Origin: Pseudomonas sp. B21-056
GTDB lineage: Bacteria; Pseudomonadota; Gammaproteobacteria; Pseudomonadales; Pseudomonadaceae
Assembly (NCBI RefSeq): GCF_026016325.1
Contig: NZ_CP087203.1
Location: 1,116,001-1,180,000, forward strand
Direction: 5' to 3'
DNA: 64,000 nucleotides
The notes under the pieces: generated by a model
What the model saw: only the letters and a program-made list of their open reading frames with translations
What the model was told of the DNA's origin: nothing
Databases searched by the model: none
Position numbers and translations under genes: made by a program
In this document: positions 29,865 to 40,785 of the stretch, one piece after another
How positions within the stretch are numbered: position 1 is the stretch's first letter
Layout: every line of letters begins with the position of its first letter

Positions 29865-30643
29865 GCGCGTTGCCGAACCTCAATATCGCCCTGGTCCAGA
29901 CGACCCTGGCGTGGCACGACCGCCAGGCCAACCTGGAACATTTCGAAAGCCTGCTGGAGCAGGCGCGCGGGGCAGACCTGATCATCCTGCCGGAAATGTT
30001 CACCACCGGGTTCTCCATGGAATCGCAAACCCTGGCGGAGCCCGAACATGGCCCCACCAGTGTATGGATGCGGACCCAGGCAGCAAGGCTGGATGCGGTG
30101 ATCACCGGCAGCCTGATTGTCCAGGCCGCTGACGGCAGCCATCGCAATCGCCTGCTCTGGGTCCGACCGGACGGCGAGGTGCTGCATTACGACAAGCGAC
30201 ATCTGTTCCGCATGGCCGGCGAGCACGACCACTACACGCCGGGCGAGCGCCAGGTGCTGTTCGAGCTCAAGGGCTGGCGGGTCCGTCCGCTGATTTGCTA
30301 CGACCTGCGTTTCCCGGCCTGGAGCCGTGACGCCGAGGACACCGACCTGTTGCTGTACACCGCCAACTGGCCGGGCGCCCGGCGCCAGCACTGGAACCGC
30401 CTGCTGCCGGCCCGCGCCATCGAGAACCTGTGCTACGTGGCGGCGGTGAACCGCATCGGCACCGACGGCAAGGGCTTTGCCTATACCGGCGACAGCCAGG
30501 TGCTGGATTTCCAGGGCGAAACCTTGCTCAGCGCGGGAGAGGCCGACGGTGTATTCATGGTGAGTTTGAATGCGGCGGACCTGGCGGCGTATCGCACGCG
30601 GTTTCCGGCGAACCTCGATGCCGATCAGTTCGAATTCATCTGA
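29852..30643 (+). CDS. yafV: Omega-amidase (nitrilase family) YafV
   Basis: 263 residues, nitrilase superfamily. The Glu-Lys-Cys triad is visible in LILPEMFTTGF, YDKRHLF and LICYDLRFP. The family YafV/Nit2 hydrolyses 2-oxoglutaramate and 2-oxosuccinamate. Translationally coupled to the aminotransferase by a 13-base overlap, so it likely removes the amide by-product of that reaction. Cytosolic. Confidence 0.88.
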   Translation: MRDLSALPNLNIALVQTTLAWHDRQANLEHFESLLEQARGADLIILPEMFTTGFSMESQTLAEPEHGPTSVWMRTQAARLDAVITGSLIVQAADGSHRNRLLWVRPDGEVLHYDKRHLFRMAGEHDHYTPGERQVLFELKGWRVRPLICYDLRFPAWSRDAEDTDLLLYTANWPGARRQHWNRLLPARAIENLCYVAAVNRIGTDGKGFAYTGDSQVLDFQGETLLSAGEADGVFMVSLNAADLAAYRTRFPANLDADQFEFI

Positions 30644-30710
30644 TTGAAACGATTCAGCCCTCAAGAAGTGTCAGGGTAGGCCGATATACGGGCAGCCAAG
30701 GAGAATACCT

Positions 30711-31112
30711 ATGACCACTATCAGCGCAACGATTGCCAGCCCATACTCGATTTCGACCCCTAAAGTCTCGATCAGGGGGACTGACGATACGACGGCGTCG
30801 ACAGACGCCAGCGGCGAAAAGGAAAAGTCACTGAAAGTTGATACCAGCGGCGCCAACGTCGCCGGTGCACCCGCCAGCAAGGGTGTGGATGTCATCGAGC
30901 AGATCAAGAAGCAGATCGAGCAGACCGAAAAGCTGTTGGCTCAACAGCAAGCGCAGCTGGCCCGAGTGCAGAAGAGCCAGGCCAGCGAGGAACAGAAGGC
31001 TCAGCAGGCAATGGCTATCCAGACGCAAATCATGGGCACCCAGGCCGCTTTGCAAACCCTGCGGGGGGCGTTGCTCCAGGCCATGACGGTTGGGGTTGAT
31101 ACCCACGCCTGA
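30711..31112 (+). CDS. FlxA-like coiled-coil hypothetical protein
   Basis: 133 residues. The Ser/Thr-rich N-terminus (ISATIASPYSISTPKVS) is followed by a long predicted coiled coil (about residues 62-110, EQIKKQIEQTEKLLAQQQAQL, then QKAQQAMAIQTQIMGTQ). The layout resembles the FlxA family of small motility-associated proteins, recalled by pattern only. AAGGAG precedes the ATG. No signal peptide. Function unknown. Confidence 0.75.
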   Translation: MTTISATIASPYSISTPKVSIRGTDDTTASTDASGEKEKSLKVDTSGANVAGAPASKGVDVIEQIKKQIEQTEKLLAQQQAQLARVQKSQASEEQKAQQAMAIQTQIMGTQAALQTLRGALLQAMTVGVDTHA

Positions 31113-31135
31113 CATCTTCGTTGCCTGACCGGCCC

Positions 31136-31151
31136 CATCGCGAGCAGGCTC
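31136..31151. repeat. Truncated REP element
   Basis: CATCGCGAGCAGGCTC is a family A REP cut off where the family C element begins at 31154. The rest of the palindrome and its partner are absent. Confidence 0.55.
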
Positions 31152-31153
31152 TT

Positions 31154-31259
31154 GATCGTTCCCACGCTCCGCGTGGGAATGCAGCCGGGGACGCTCCGCG
31201 TCCCAGGAGCCGAACGCAGAGCGTCCGTTGATGCGTGCCCACGCGGAGCGTGGGAACGA
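31154..31259. repeat. Family C palindromic element
   Basis: Inverted ends GATCGTTCCCACGCTCCGCG (from 31154) and ACGCGGAGCGTGGGAACGA (to 31259), with an inner GGGGACGCTCCGCGTCCC hairpin. It fills the gap between the FlxA-like gene and leuA; a half copy lies at 3663. Confidence 0.75.
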
Positions 31260-31289
31260 GGCCCCAAGGTTCACACCCCGGGGCCTTTT
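31259..31289 (+). terminator. Terminator between converging genes
   Basis: AGGCCCC (31259-31265) and GGGGCCT (31280-31286) followed by TTT. Oriented for the plus-strand FlxA-like gene, between it and the converging leuA; the stem could serve both directions. Confidence 0.6.
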
Positions 31290-31305
31290 GTATTTCAGCC
31301 GTGGA

Positions 31306-32985
31306 TCAGGCCGCCTTGGCCTCAGGCTGGCTCAGCGAGCGGTTCAGGGCGCTGAACAGGGCCTTGAAGCTGGCGGTGGTGATGTTTTCATCGATGCCCA
31401 CGCCGTGCACCGCACGTTCACCGTTGACCCGCAGTTCGATGTATGCCGCCGCCTTGGCGTTGGTGCCGGCACCGATGGCGTGTTCGTTGTAATCCATGAT
31501 CTCCACGGGGATTGGCAGGCCGGCCACCAGTGCCTCCAGCGCGCCGTTGCCCTTGCCACGCCAGTGCAGGTTGGTTTCGCCCTGGCCCTTGCTGGCGACT
31601 TCCACTTCCACGGCGCTGTTGCCGTTTTCTTCCTGCAGGCGATGGCTGACCAGCGCGTACGGGGTGTTGGCTTGCAGGTATTCGCGTTGCAGCAGGCCGT
31701 GAATCTGCTGGGCGGTCATTTCGAGGCCGAGGCGGTCGGTCTCGCGCTGAACCACCTGGCTGAACTCGATCTGCATGCGGCGCGGCAGGCTGATGCCGTA
31801 TTCCTGCTCCAGCAGGTAGGCGATGCCACCCTTGCCCGACTGGCTGTTGACGCGAATCACCGCCTCGTAGCTGCGACCGATATCGGCCGGGTCGATTGGC
31901 AGGTACGGCACTTCCCACAGCGTGTCTGGTTTCTGCTGGGCGAAGCCTTTACGGATGGCGTCCTGGTGCGAACCGGAGAACGCGGTGTGAACCAGGTCGC
32001 CGACGTAAGGGTGACGTGGGTGCACCGGAATCTGGTTGCACTCTTCGACCACTTTGCGCACGCCGTCGATGTCGGAGAAGTCCAGTTCAGGGTCGATGCC
32101 CTGGGTGTAGAGGTTCAGCGCCACTGTCACCAGGTCGACGTTGCCGGTGCGCTCGCCGTTGCCGAACAGGCAGCCTTCGACACGGTCGGCGCCGGCCATC
32201 AGGCCCAGCTCGGTGGCGGCCACGCCGGTGCCACGGTCGTTGTGGGTGTGCAGGCTGATGAGCACGCTGTCACGACGGCTGATGTTGCGGTGGAACCACT
32301 CGATCTGGTCGGCGTAGATGTTCGGGGTGGCGACTTCGACGGTGGCGGGCAGGTTGAGGATCACTTTGCGCTCGGGCGTCGGGTTCCAGACTTCGATCAC
32401 CGCGTCGCAGACTTCCTTGGCGAACTCCAGCTCAGTGGCGCTGAACGTCTCTGGCGAGTATTCGAACTGCCATTGGGTTTCCGGCTGCTGGGCCGCGTAT
32501 TTGACGAACAGCTTGGCCGCGTTCACCGCGATTTCCTTCACGCCTTCCTTGTCCTGGTTGAACACGATGCGGCGGAACGACGGGCAGGTGGCGTTGTACA
32601 GGTGGACGATGGCTTTCTTCGCGCCGCGCAGGGATTCGAAGGTGCGGGCGATCAGGTCTTCGCGGGCCTGGGTCAGCACCTGGATGGTGGTGTCGTCCGG
32701 GATGTGGCCTTCTTCGATGAGGGTGCGCACGAAGTCGAAGTCAGTTTGCGAGGCGGCCGGGAACGACGCTTCGATTTCCTTCACACCCACAGCGACCAGG
32801 GTTTTCCAGAAGCGCAGCTTCTTGACCGCGTCCATCGGCTCGATCAGCGACTGGTTGCCGTCGCGCAGGTCGGAACTGCACCAGATCGGCGCGGCGGTGA
32901 TGGTCTTCGACGGCCAGGTGCGATCCGGCAGGTTGATGGTCGGGAAGGCGCGGTATTTGGAAGACGGGTCTTTGAGCATGCTCAT
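31306..32985 (-). CDS. leuA: 2-isopropylmalate synthase LeuA
   Basis: 559 residues, the long form of LeuA. It condenses acetyl-CoA with 2-ketoisovalerate, the first committed step of leucine synthesis. Metal and substrate motifs: [43 protein letters not shown]-terminal leucine-binding regulatory domain (from about residue 430) allows feedback inhibition. The ATG at 32985 has AAGGA upstream; a second ATG two codons later is possible. A candidate leader peptide lies upstream at 33076-33153. Confidence 0.97.
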   Translation of the reverse strand: MSMLKDPSSKYRAFPTINLPDRTWPSKTITAAPIWCSSDLRDGNQSLIEPMDAVKKLRFWKTLVAVGVKEIEASFPAASQTDFDFVRTLIEEGHIPDDTTIQVLTQAREDLIARTFESLRGAKKAIVHLYNATCPSFRRIVFNQDKEGVKEIAVNAAKLFVKYAAQQPETQWQFEYSPETFSATELEFAKEVCDAVIEVWNPTPERKVILNLPATVEVATPNIYADQIEWFHRNISRRDSVLISLHTHNDRGTGVAATELGLMAGADRVEGCLFGNGERTGNVDLVTVALNLYTQGIDPELDFSDIDGVRKVVEECNQIPVHPRHPYVGDLVHTAFSGSHQDAIRKGFAQQKPDTLWEVPYLPIDPADIGRSYEAVIRVNSQSGKGGIAYLLEQEYGISLPRRMQIEFSQVVQRETDRLGLEMTAQQIHGLLQREYLQANTPYALVSHRLQEENGNSAVEVEVASKGQGETNLHWRGKGNGALEALVAGLPIPVEIMDYNEHAIGAGTNAKAAAYIELRVNGERAVHGVGIDENITTASFKALFSALNRSLSQPEAKAA

Positions 32986-33075
32986 GGGTGGAATCCTTAT
33001 TGTCGTGGCCGGAAAAAGGCGGCCTGCCGGTGGTTCGAACGGGATGGCTTTTCAGCCTGGACGAGGTGCCGCGAT

Positions 33076-33153
33076 TCAGCCCGGCAGTCGTGCGCTGACG
33101 AGGCACAGGCTGCGGTGCTGGCGAAGCTGGATGAGGGTGTGAGAGGTTTTCAT
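33076..33153 (-). CDS. Candidate leuA leader peptide (25 aa)
   Basis: A 25-codon ORF starts at ATG 33153, with AGGG eight bases upstream, and ends in TGA 90 bases before leuA. Five of 25 codons are leucine (CTC, CTT, CTG, CTC, CTG), spread rather than in tandem; it begins MKTSHTLIQL and ends SARLPG. CTGCCGG at its 3' end can pair with CCGGCAG downstream, and that arm overlaps a second possible stem GGCCG/CGGCC with a T-run in the loop. This suggests translation-coupled attenuation, but it could be a chance ORF. Confidence 0.4.
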   Translation of the reverse strand: MKTSHTLIQLRQHRSLCLVSARLPG

Positions 33154-33328
33154 GCCCTCAACCCTAACCGGGTGGGGGGAGGATCGCAAGCAGTCGGGAA
33201 AAATTGAGAGAAGTTCTGTTTTTTGGTTGGTTTGCGAGATTTAATCGCGCTTTACCAGATGGTTTGTATTTTTATTGCGTCGATGTTTAGAGCTTGGCAA
33301 TTCATGATGGGCGGGAGATGCGGCTGCC

Positions 33329-33399
33329 GCCATCGCGGGCAGGCTCGCTCCCACATGGACTGCGTAGAACCCTGTGGGAGCGAGCCTGCTCGCGATGGG
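33329..33399. repeat. Short REPIN
   Basis: Inverted REP copies (GCCATCGCGGGCAGGCTCGC and GAGCCTGCTCGCGATGGG) with only about 25 bases between them, in the 435-base gap between leuA and the M23 peptidase gene. The rest of the gap is the AT-rich leuA promoter region and leader. Confidence 0.8.
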
Positions 33400-33420
33400 G
33401 CCAGTCGCCTCACTCAAAAC

Positions 33421-34242
33421 TCAGGGCTCGAACGCCCCGATAAAGATCGCCGGATCCACCCGCGCATCATTCAGGCTGATGTTCCAGTGCATGTGCGGCC
33501 CGGTCGCCCGGCCTGTGGCGCCGACCTTGCCTACCACCGCACCCCGGGCCAGTTGCTGGCCGACCGTCACATCGATCTTCGACATGTGGCAGAACATACT
33601 GATAAAGCCCTGGCCATGGTCGACGAACACGGTGTTGCCATTGAAGAAGTAGTTGCCGGTGAGGATCACCTTGCCGGCCGCCGGCGTCTTGATCGGCGTG
33701 CCGGCGGGCACGGCGAAGTCCAGGCCGGCGTGGGGGTTGCGCTCTTCGCCGTTGAAGAAGCGACGCACGCCGAACCGGCTCGACAGTGGGCCGTTGACGG
33801 GTTTGTCCAGCAGCAGGTTGCTGGGGATGTTCGGGCTGAAGCTGCGGTAGGCCTTCAACTGCACGGCCAGCTCGGCGTCGATGCGCTTGAGGTCCGCCGG
33901 GTTCGGATTGACCTGGCGCTTGTTCTTCAGGGTGATGTGCTGCTCGGGGTACTTTTTATAGCCGACCACGAACGGTTGGGTACTGCCGCCGCTGCTGATC
34001 TGCTGGGTGCCCGGCTGGACGGTCAGCGGGATGCCGACAATTGCCAGCCAGTTGTTCTGTTCCTTGACCACCAGCACGGGTTTGCCTTGATAACTGGCTT
34101 TCGGCGCCTGGGCCGCGCTGCCCAGGTCGACCACGGCCACGCCACCCGGCACGGGTTTGTTCAGCAGGCGGGTGATGTAACTGTCGGCGTGGGCGTTGAA
34201 GGTCAGGCACAGCAAAAGCAGGGTTGCTAGGAATCGCGGCAT
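33421..34242 (-). CDS. M23-family murein peptidase
   Basis: 273 residues. A signal peptide (MPRFLATLLLLCLTFNAHA, cut after residue 19) shows export. The C-terminal LytM/M23 domain has both zinc motifs, HAGLDFAVPAGTP and HMHWNISLN, so it looks catalytically intact. Such proteins cut peptidoglycan peptides or glycine-type cross-bridges in the periplasm. It begins three bases after xseA on the same strand, likely one transcript. Confidence 0.92.
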   Translation of the reverse strand: MPRFLATLLLLCLTFNAHADSYITRLLNKPVPGGVAVVDLGSAAQAPKASYQGKPVLVVKEQNNWLAIVGIPLTVQPGTQQISSGGSTQPFVVGYKKYPEQHITLKNKRQVNPNPADLKRIDAELAVQLKAYRSFSPNIPSNLLLDKPVNGPLSSRFGVRRFFNGEERNPHAGLDFAVPAGTPIKTPAAGKVILTGNYFFNGNTVFVDHGQGFISMFCHMSKIDVTVGQQLARGAVVGKVGATGRATGPHMHWNISLNDARVDPAIFIGAFEP

Positions 34243-34245
34243 GGA

Positions 34246-35625
34246 TCAATCCAGTAGAGAAAGGGTGACCGGCGTCAGGTGATTGTCTTCGACTCGCACC
34301 AGCAGTTCGCCTTCGCCGAGCCGGGCGGTCAGGCGCTGGCCGGTCTGGGTCTGTCCAGCGCTGCGGATCGCATGGCCGCGTTCGTCCAGCAAAATGCTGT
34401 AGCCCCGGCCGAGGGTCGCCAGAGGGCTGACGATGTGCAGCGTTTGCATCTGGTTGTGCAAATGCACCCGGCGCGTTTTCAAACCTTCGCGCATGGCCCG
34501 GGGCAGGCGTTCGGCCAGGCTGTCCAGGCGTTGGCGCAGCAGTGCCAGGTGACGACCCGGATGCTGGCCGGCGAGGCGGGTTTCCAGGCGGATCAGGCGT
34601 TCGCGGCGGGTATTGAGGCTGCGTTCGAAGGCCCGGCGCAGGCGCATGTCCAGGTCGTCCAGGCGCTGGGCTTGCTGGCGCAGACGTTCACCGGGATGGC
34701 GCAGGCGTCGGGTCAGGCCTTCGAGGCGCAGTTGATCGCGCATCAGGCGATCACGCATGCGCATCACCAGCCGCCGATGCAGGCTTTCGACCCGGCGCAC
34801 CAGGTCGCCCGCGTCCGGCGCCAGCAGCTCGGCCGCGGCGGAGGGAGTCGGGGCGCGCACGTCAGCAACGAAATCGCTGATGGACACGTCGGTTTCATGG
34901 CCGACGGCGCTGACGATCGGTGTCACGCAGGCGTTCACGGCGCGGGCCACGGCTTCTTCGTTGAAGCACCACAAGTCTTCCAGGGAACCGCCGCCCCGGG
35001 CCAGGATCAGCGCATCGAACCCCCGGGCGTCCGCCAGTTTCAGGGCACGGACGATCTGCGCGGTGGCTTCGCGGCCCTGGACGGCGGTGGGGATCAAGGT
35101 CAGGGCAATCTGCGGGGCTCGGCGGCGGAACACGCTGATGATGTCGCGGATCACCGCGCCGGTGGGTGAACTGATGATGCCGATGCGTTGCGGATGGGCC
35201 GGTAGTGGCACCTTGCGCTCGGCGCTGAACAGGCCTTCGGCGCTGAGCTTTTCCTTCAGGGCATCGAAGGCCAGGCGCAGGGCGCCATCACCGGCCGGTT
35301 CCACGGTGTCGAGGATCAGTTGATAGTCGCCACGGCCCTCGAACAGCGAGACCTTGCCGCGCACCTTCACCGCCAACCCGTCCTTCAAGGCCTGGCGCAC
35401 CCGCGCGGCATTCTGCCGGAACAGCGCGCAACGCACCTGGGCGCCGCTGTCCTTGAGGGTGAAGTAGACATGGCCGGAGGCGGGGCGGGCGAGGTTGGAG
35501 ATTTCGCCCTCGACCCAGATGTTGCTGAACACGTCTTCGAGCAACACCCGCGCGCGGCCATTGAGCTGGCTGACAGTCAGGACTTCGCGGTCCAGGCCCA
35601 GACGGGCAAAGGGATCTTTAATCAT
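34246..35625 (-). CDS. xseA: Exodeoxyribonuclease VII large subunit
   Basis: 459 residues. The N-terminal OB-fold (LTVSQLNGRARVLLEDVFSN, WVEGEISNLARPASGHVYFTL) precedes the nuclease core (RIGIISSPTGAVIRDI, ARGGGSLEDLWCFNEE, ALGHETDVSISDFVAD-like VGHETDVSISDFVADVRAPTP) and a coiled-coil C-terminus that binds XseB. ATG 35625 (MIKDPFARLGL) matches the family; another ATG three codons earlier is possible. Degrades single-stranded DNA. Confidence 0.97.
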   Translation of the reverse strand: MIKDPFARLGLDREVLTVSQLNGRARVLLEDVFSNIWVEGEISNLARPASGHVYFTLKDSGAQVRCALFRQNAARVRQALKDGLAVKVRGKVSLFEGRGDYQLILDTVEPAGDGALRLAFDALKEKLSAEGLFSAERKVPLPAHPQRIGIISSPTGAVIRDIISVFRRRAPQIALTLIPTAVQGREATAQIVRALKLADARGFDALILARGGGSLEDLWCFNEEAVARAVNACVTPIVSAVGHETDVSISDFVADVRAPTPSAAAELLAPDAGDLVRRVESLHRRLVMRMRDRLMRDQLRLEGLTRRLRHPGERLRQQAQRLDDLDMRLRRAFERSLNTRRERLIRLETRLAGQHPGRHLALLRQRLDSLAERLPRAMREGLKTRRVHLHNQMQTLHIVSPLATLGRGYSILLDERGHAIRSAGQTQTGQRLTARLGEGELLVRVEDNHLTPVTLSLLD

Positions 35626-35692
35626 GGGCGGCATGATAAGGGCATTTGCCGCTTAATCTCCATGTGTGGAAACAATTAGACCGGGTTGCCTT

Positions 35693-35777
35693 CATCGCGA
35701 GCAGGCTCGCTCCCACAAAGGTTCTGCGTCGTACACAACATATGAATCCAATGTGGGAGCGAGCCCGCGCGCGATAG
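35693..35777. repeat. REPIN (paired REP elements)
   Basis: ATCGCGAGCAGGCTCGCTCC at 35694 and GTGGGAGCGAGCCCGCGCGCG near 35753-35773 in inverse orientation; the right copy carries base changes. Between xseA and the permease gene. Family A. Confidence 0.8.
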
Positions 35778-35840
35778 CAGTGCTGGATAAGCCTACGACC
35801 TCTGGCTAAAGTCGCCGCTTCGTCAGCAAGGAAGTACCGG

Positions 35841-36608
35841 ATGAACCTTTTTTCGTGGTTGGGCCAATGGGCATTCGCGCCCACGGATTGGCTGGTGATC
35901 GGCCTGGCCATCGCCCTGGCCTATATCGTGTTCGGCATTGCCGGGTTCGGCACGGCGCTGGTGGCGGCGCCGGTCCTGCTGCTGTTCATGCCCCTGTCGA
36001 AAATCGTGCCGTTGCTGGTGCTGCTGGATTTTGTCGCGGCGTTCGGCAACCTGCTGCCGTCGCGTAGAGATGTTGCCCGGCCGGAGCTGCTGCGGTTGTT
36101 GCCGTGCATGGCGGTAGGTTGCACCCTGGGGGTGATTTTCCTGCTCAATCTCAAGTCCGACCTGCTGTTGCTGTTGATGGGCCTGTTCATCAGCGCCTAC
36201 GCGATCTACAGCCTGTGGATAAAGACCCGACCGGCGCAGTTGTCGGCGCTGTGGGCGATCCCGATGGGCACGGTGGGCGGGATGTTCGGGGCCCTGTTCG
36301 GCAGTGGCGGCTTTTTATATGCGATCTATCTGAACAGCCGCTTGCCCAAGGAGCCGGCCAGGGCCACCCAAAGCGCGCTGATCAGTTGCAGCACCGTGGT
36401 GCGTTTGAGCCTGTTCGCTGTCGCGGGCGTGTATGCCGAACTACCCTTGTTGGTACTGGCGCTGTGTTTATTGCCGGCCATGGCGCTGGGGTTGTGGATA
36501 GGTCGTCGCCTGACGATGAGGATGTCGCGCGAGGCTTTCGTGCGCCTGGTGACCTGGCTGGTGCTCGCCAGCGGCCTTGCGTTGATCGGGCGCTACCTGA
36601 GTGCTTGA
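35841..36608 (+). CDS. TauE/SafE-family membrane transporter
   Basis: 255 residues, about eight membrane helices. The family signature GFGTALVAAPVLLLFMPLS lies in helix 1-2, and the second-half repeat is GGMFGALFGSGGFLYAIYL. These permeases export sulfite or other small organosulfur anions or act as anion channels. Alone between xseA and the zinc-ribbon gene; substrate unknown. Confidence 0.9.
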   Translation: MNLFSWLGQWAFAPTDWLVIGLAIALAYIVFGIAGFGTALVAAPVLLLFMPLSKIVPLLVLLDFVAAFGNLLPSRRDVARPELLRLLPCMAVGCTLGVIFLLNLKSDLLLLLMGLFISAYAIYSLWIKTRPAQLSALWAIPMGTVGGMFGALFGSGGFLYAIYLNSRLPKEPARATQSALISCSTVVRLSLFAVAGVYAELPLLVLALCLLPAMALGLWIGRRLTMRMSREAFVRLVTWLVLASGLALIGRYLSA

Positions 36609-36673
36609 CCTGGTTTGGCCAGGGATTAAGCTGCCGGCCTCCAATTGCTCCAGCAGAACCCCCAGGCCTCGCC

Positions 36674-37222
36674 ATGAATTCCCAAAGCATCATCGTTCCG
36701 AAAATTTCCACCTTGCCGGTCCATGAGCCTCGGGCCCGGGCGATTGTGCGCTGGCTGGTGCGCAAGAACATCGTCGAAGAACAACTGACCACCTGCGGGC
36801 GCACCGGCAATCGCATGGCCCACGCCATCGCCCCCGGTGCCCGTGCCGTGGTCCTGCACCCCGACGCTTTGCCGTTCGACGAACCGGTCAACGGCCTGGA
36901 AATCATCACCAAGCGTTGCATCTATACCCCGGCCAAGGGCTTTCTCGAGGAAGCAGGCTGTGCCGAGTGCGGCAAGGAAATCGGCGAGGCGCTGTTCGAA
37001 AGCCTGGAAGACTGGATGCCCGACCGCACCGACAACTTCACCTGTCCCGAGTGCGGGCATGAAGATGACATCAACGGCTTTCTGTTCCTGCAGCCCTGCG
37101 GCTTCTCCAACCTGGGGTTCATCTTCAACAACTGGCTGGAGGCGGGGTTCAGGCAGGAGTTTCTCGACGAGTTTGCCGATTGGCTGGACCAGCCGGTGAG
37201 TTGGGTGCGGGTGGAGCTGTAG
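36674..37222 (+). CDS. Conserved Pseudomonas zinc-ribbon protein
   Basis: 182 residues, no signal peptide. Two Cys pairs, CAECGKE (~97-100) and TCPECGHED (~121-124), form a zinc ribbon in the middle. The C-terminal half (FLQPCGFSNLGFIFNNWLE) is well formed. Homologues in databases are often misnamed 'sugar ABC transporter ATPase', but no Walker motif is present. Function unknown. Confidence 0.75.
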   Translation: MNSQSIIVPKISTLPVHEPRARAIVRWLVRKNIVEEQLTTCGRTGNRMAHAIAPGARAVVLHPDALPFDEPVNGLEIITKRCIYTPAKGFLEEAGCAECGKEIGEALFESLEDWMPDRTDNFTCPECGHEDDINGFLFLQPCGFSNLGFIFNNWLEAGFRQEFLDEFADWLDQPVSWVRVEL

Positions 37223-37245
37223 ATAGGCTCACCGGAGAGTGCTTT

Positions 37246-37381
37246 TGTGGCGAGGGGATTTAGCGAAACGTCGCACCGCCCCGCTGGGACGCGAAGCGGC
37301 CCCCTGCGGTCCATCAGGCAGATTGAGCTGACTGCTTTGGGACTGCTGCGCAGTCCAGCGGGGATAAATCCCCTCGCCACA
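37246..37381. repeat. Family B palindromic element (136 bp)
   Basis: TGTGGCGAGGGGATTTA at the left and TAAATCCCCTCGCCACA at the right. The first 44 bases match the copy at 28454 apart from one base, including GCGAAACGTCGCACC. Located between the zinc-ribbon gene and the guaB promoter. Confidence 0.8.
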
Positions 37382-37442
37382 AGGTTCGGTGCTCAGTCGG
37401 GACTAGTGTGTTTTCGCCCATCAATCACCCCGCCAATAATAG

Positions 37443-38990
<1,548 letters not shown>

Positions 38991-39014
38991 GGCTTCCAGC
39001 AAAATGTTAATCAC

Positions 39015-39036
39015 CGGGGCTGTTCATTCAGCCCCG
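39015..39036 (+). other. Hairpin in the guaB-guaA gap
   Basis: CGGGGCTG (39015-39022) and CAGCCCCG (39029-39036) form a perfect 8-bp stem without a clean T-run, 33 bases before guaA. It may partially terminate or protect the guaB message. Confidence 0.5.
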
Positions 39037-39069
39037 AGTTGTTTCTGATTCACTACATGAGAATGAGTC

Positions 39070-40647
39070 ATGGCCCTCGACATTCACGCTCACCGCATCC
39101 TGATCCTCGACTTCGGTTCCCAATACACCCAACTGATCGCCCGCCGCGTGCGTGAAATCGGCGTGTACTGCGAATTGCACCCGTTCGACATGGATGACGA
39201 AGCGATTCGCGAGTTCGCTCCCAAAGGCGTCATCCTCGCCGGCGGCCCCGAGTCCGTGCACGAAGCCAACAGCCCGCGCTGCCCGCAAGCCGTGTTCGAC
39301 CTGGGCGTACCGGTCTTCGGCATCTGCTACGGCATGCAGACCATGGCCGAGCAACTCGGCGGCAAGGTGGAAGGCTCTGACCTGCGTGAGTTCGGTTATG
39401 CCCGCGTTGATGTGGTCGGCAAGAGCCGCCTGCTGGACGGTATCGAAGACCATGTCGACGCCGACGGCCTGTTCGGCCTGGACGTGTGGATGAGCCACGG
39501 TGACAAGGTCACCAAGATGCCGGAAGACTTCCACATCCTCGCCAGCACCCCGAGCTGTCCGATTGCCGGCATGTTCAGCGACGAGCGTCGCTACTACGGC
39601 GTGCAATTCCACCCGGAAGTGACCCATACCAAGCAGGGCGGCCGCATCCTGTCGCGTTTCATCCTCGACATCTGCGAGTGCGAAGCCCTCTGGACTCCGT
39701 CGAAAATCGCTGAAGACGCCATCGCCCAGGTGCGCGCCCAGGTCGGCACCGACAACGTGCTGCTGGGCCTGTCCGGCGGCGTGGACTCCTCGGTGGTCGC
39801 CGCGCTGCTGCACAAGGCCATCGGTGATCAACTGACCTGCGTCTTCGTCGACAACGGCCTGCTGCGCCTGCACGAAGGCGAGCAAGTGATGGCCATGTTC
39901 GCCGAGAACATGGGCGTCAAGGTGATCCGCGCCAACGCCGAAGAGCAGTTCCTGACCAACCTGGCCGGCGAGTCCGACCCGGAGAAGAAGCGCAAGATCA
40001 TCGGCCGTACCTTCATCGACGTGTTCGATGCCGAATCCTGCAAACTCGACAACATCAAGTACCTGGCCCAGGGCACCATTTACCCCGACGTGATCGAGTC
40101 GGCCGGCGCCAAGAGCGGCAAGGCCCACGTGATCAAGTCCCACCACAACGTCGGTGGCCTGCCGGAAGAAATGAACCTCAAGCTGGTCGAGCCACTGCGC
40201 GAGCTGTTCAAGGACGAGGTCCGTCGCCTCGGCCTGGAACTGGGCCTGCCGTACGACATGGTCTACCGCCACCCATTCCCGGGCCCGGGGCTGGGCGTGC
40301 GGATCCTCGGTGAAGTGAAGAAGGAATACGCCGACCTGCTGCGTCGCGCCGACCACATCTTCATCGAAGAACTGCGCAAGGCCGACTGGTACCACAAGGT
40401 CAGCCAGGCATTCGTCGTGTTCCAGCCGGTGAAGTCCGTCGGCGTGGTCGGTGATGGTCGTCGCTACGCCTGGGTCGTGGCCCTGCGTGCGGTGGAAACC
40501 ATCGACTTCATGACCGCTCGCTGGGCGCACCTGCCGTATGAGCTGCTGGAAACCGTATCCGGACGGATCATCAATGAGATCGACGGTATCTCCCGCGTTA
40601 CTTATGACGTGTCGAGCAAGCCGCCGGCGACGATTGAGTGGGAGTGA
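39070..40647 (+). CDS. guaA: GMP synthase (glutamine-hydrolysing)
   Basis: 525 residues. Converts XMP to GMP using ATP and glutamine. The N-terminal class I glutamine amidotransferase has the cysteine in GICYGMQ and the GVQFHPEV histidine. The PP-loop ATPase domain has [12 protein letters not shown]. The C-terminal dimerisation domain ([11 protein letters not shown]) ends in the conserved PPATIEWE. Confidence 0.98.
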   Translation: MALDIHAHRILILDFGSQYTQLIARRVREIGVYCELHPFDMDDEAIREFAPKGVILAGGPESVHEANSPRCPQAVFDLGVPVFGICYGMQTMAEQLGGKVEGSDLREFGYARVDVVGKSRLLDGIEDHVDADGLFGLDVWMSHGDKVTKMPEDFHILASTPSCPIAGMFSDERRYYGVQFHPEVTHTKQGGRILSRFILDICECEALWTPSKIAEDAIAQVRAQVGTDNVLLGLSGGVDSSVVAALLHKAIGDQLTCVFVDNGLLRLHEGEQVMAMFAENMGVKVIRANAEEQFLTNLAGESDPEKKRKIIGRTFIDVFDAESCKLDNIKYLAQGTIYPDVIESAGAKSGKAHVIKSHHNVGGLPEEMNLKLVEPLRELFKDEVRRLGLELGLPYDMVYRHPFPGPGLGVRILGEVKKEYADLLRRADHIFIEELRKADWYHKVSQAFVVFQPVKSVGVVGDGRRYAWVVALRAVETIDFMTARWAHLPYELLETVSGRIINEIDGISRVTYDVSSKPPATIEWE

Positions 40648-40693
40648 TCCTGCGTCCGGCACTGCCCGGCACGATCTAGCAAAAAATGCCCTG

Positions 40694-40717
40694 AAGCCCG
40701 CGTAATTGCGGGCTTTT
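40694..40717 (+). terminator. Terminator of guaBA
   Basis: AAGCCCGC (40694-40701) and GCGGGCTT (40708-40715) followed by TT and a second T-rich stretch, 46 bases past guaA. It marks the left edge of the accessory island. Confidence 0.85.
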
Positions 40718-40785
40718 GGCTTTTTGGGGCTGGCGAATTCCGGCAGCTTTGTGCGACTTGTGTAACTTGCTCCAATGGCTCAGTG

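Noticed and set aside
31228..33207. 659-codon plus-strand frame across leuA
   Set aside because: It is the antisense frame of leuA and its start lies in a dispersed repeat. No domain is visible.
31155..33420. T-box or leucine riboswitch upstream of leuA
   Set aside because: No T-box sequence or known aptamer pattern is visible; only the leader-peptide arrangement is supported.
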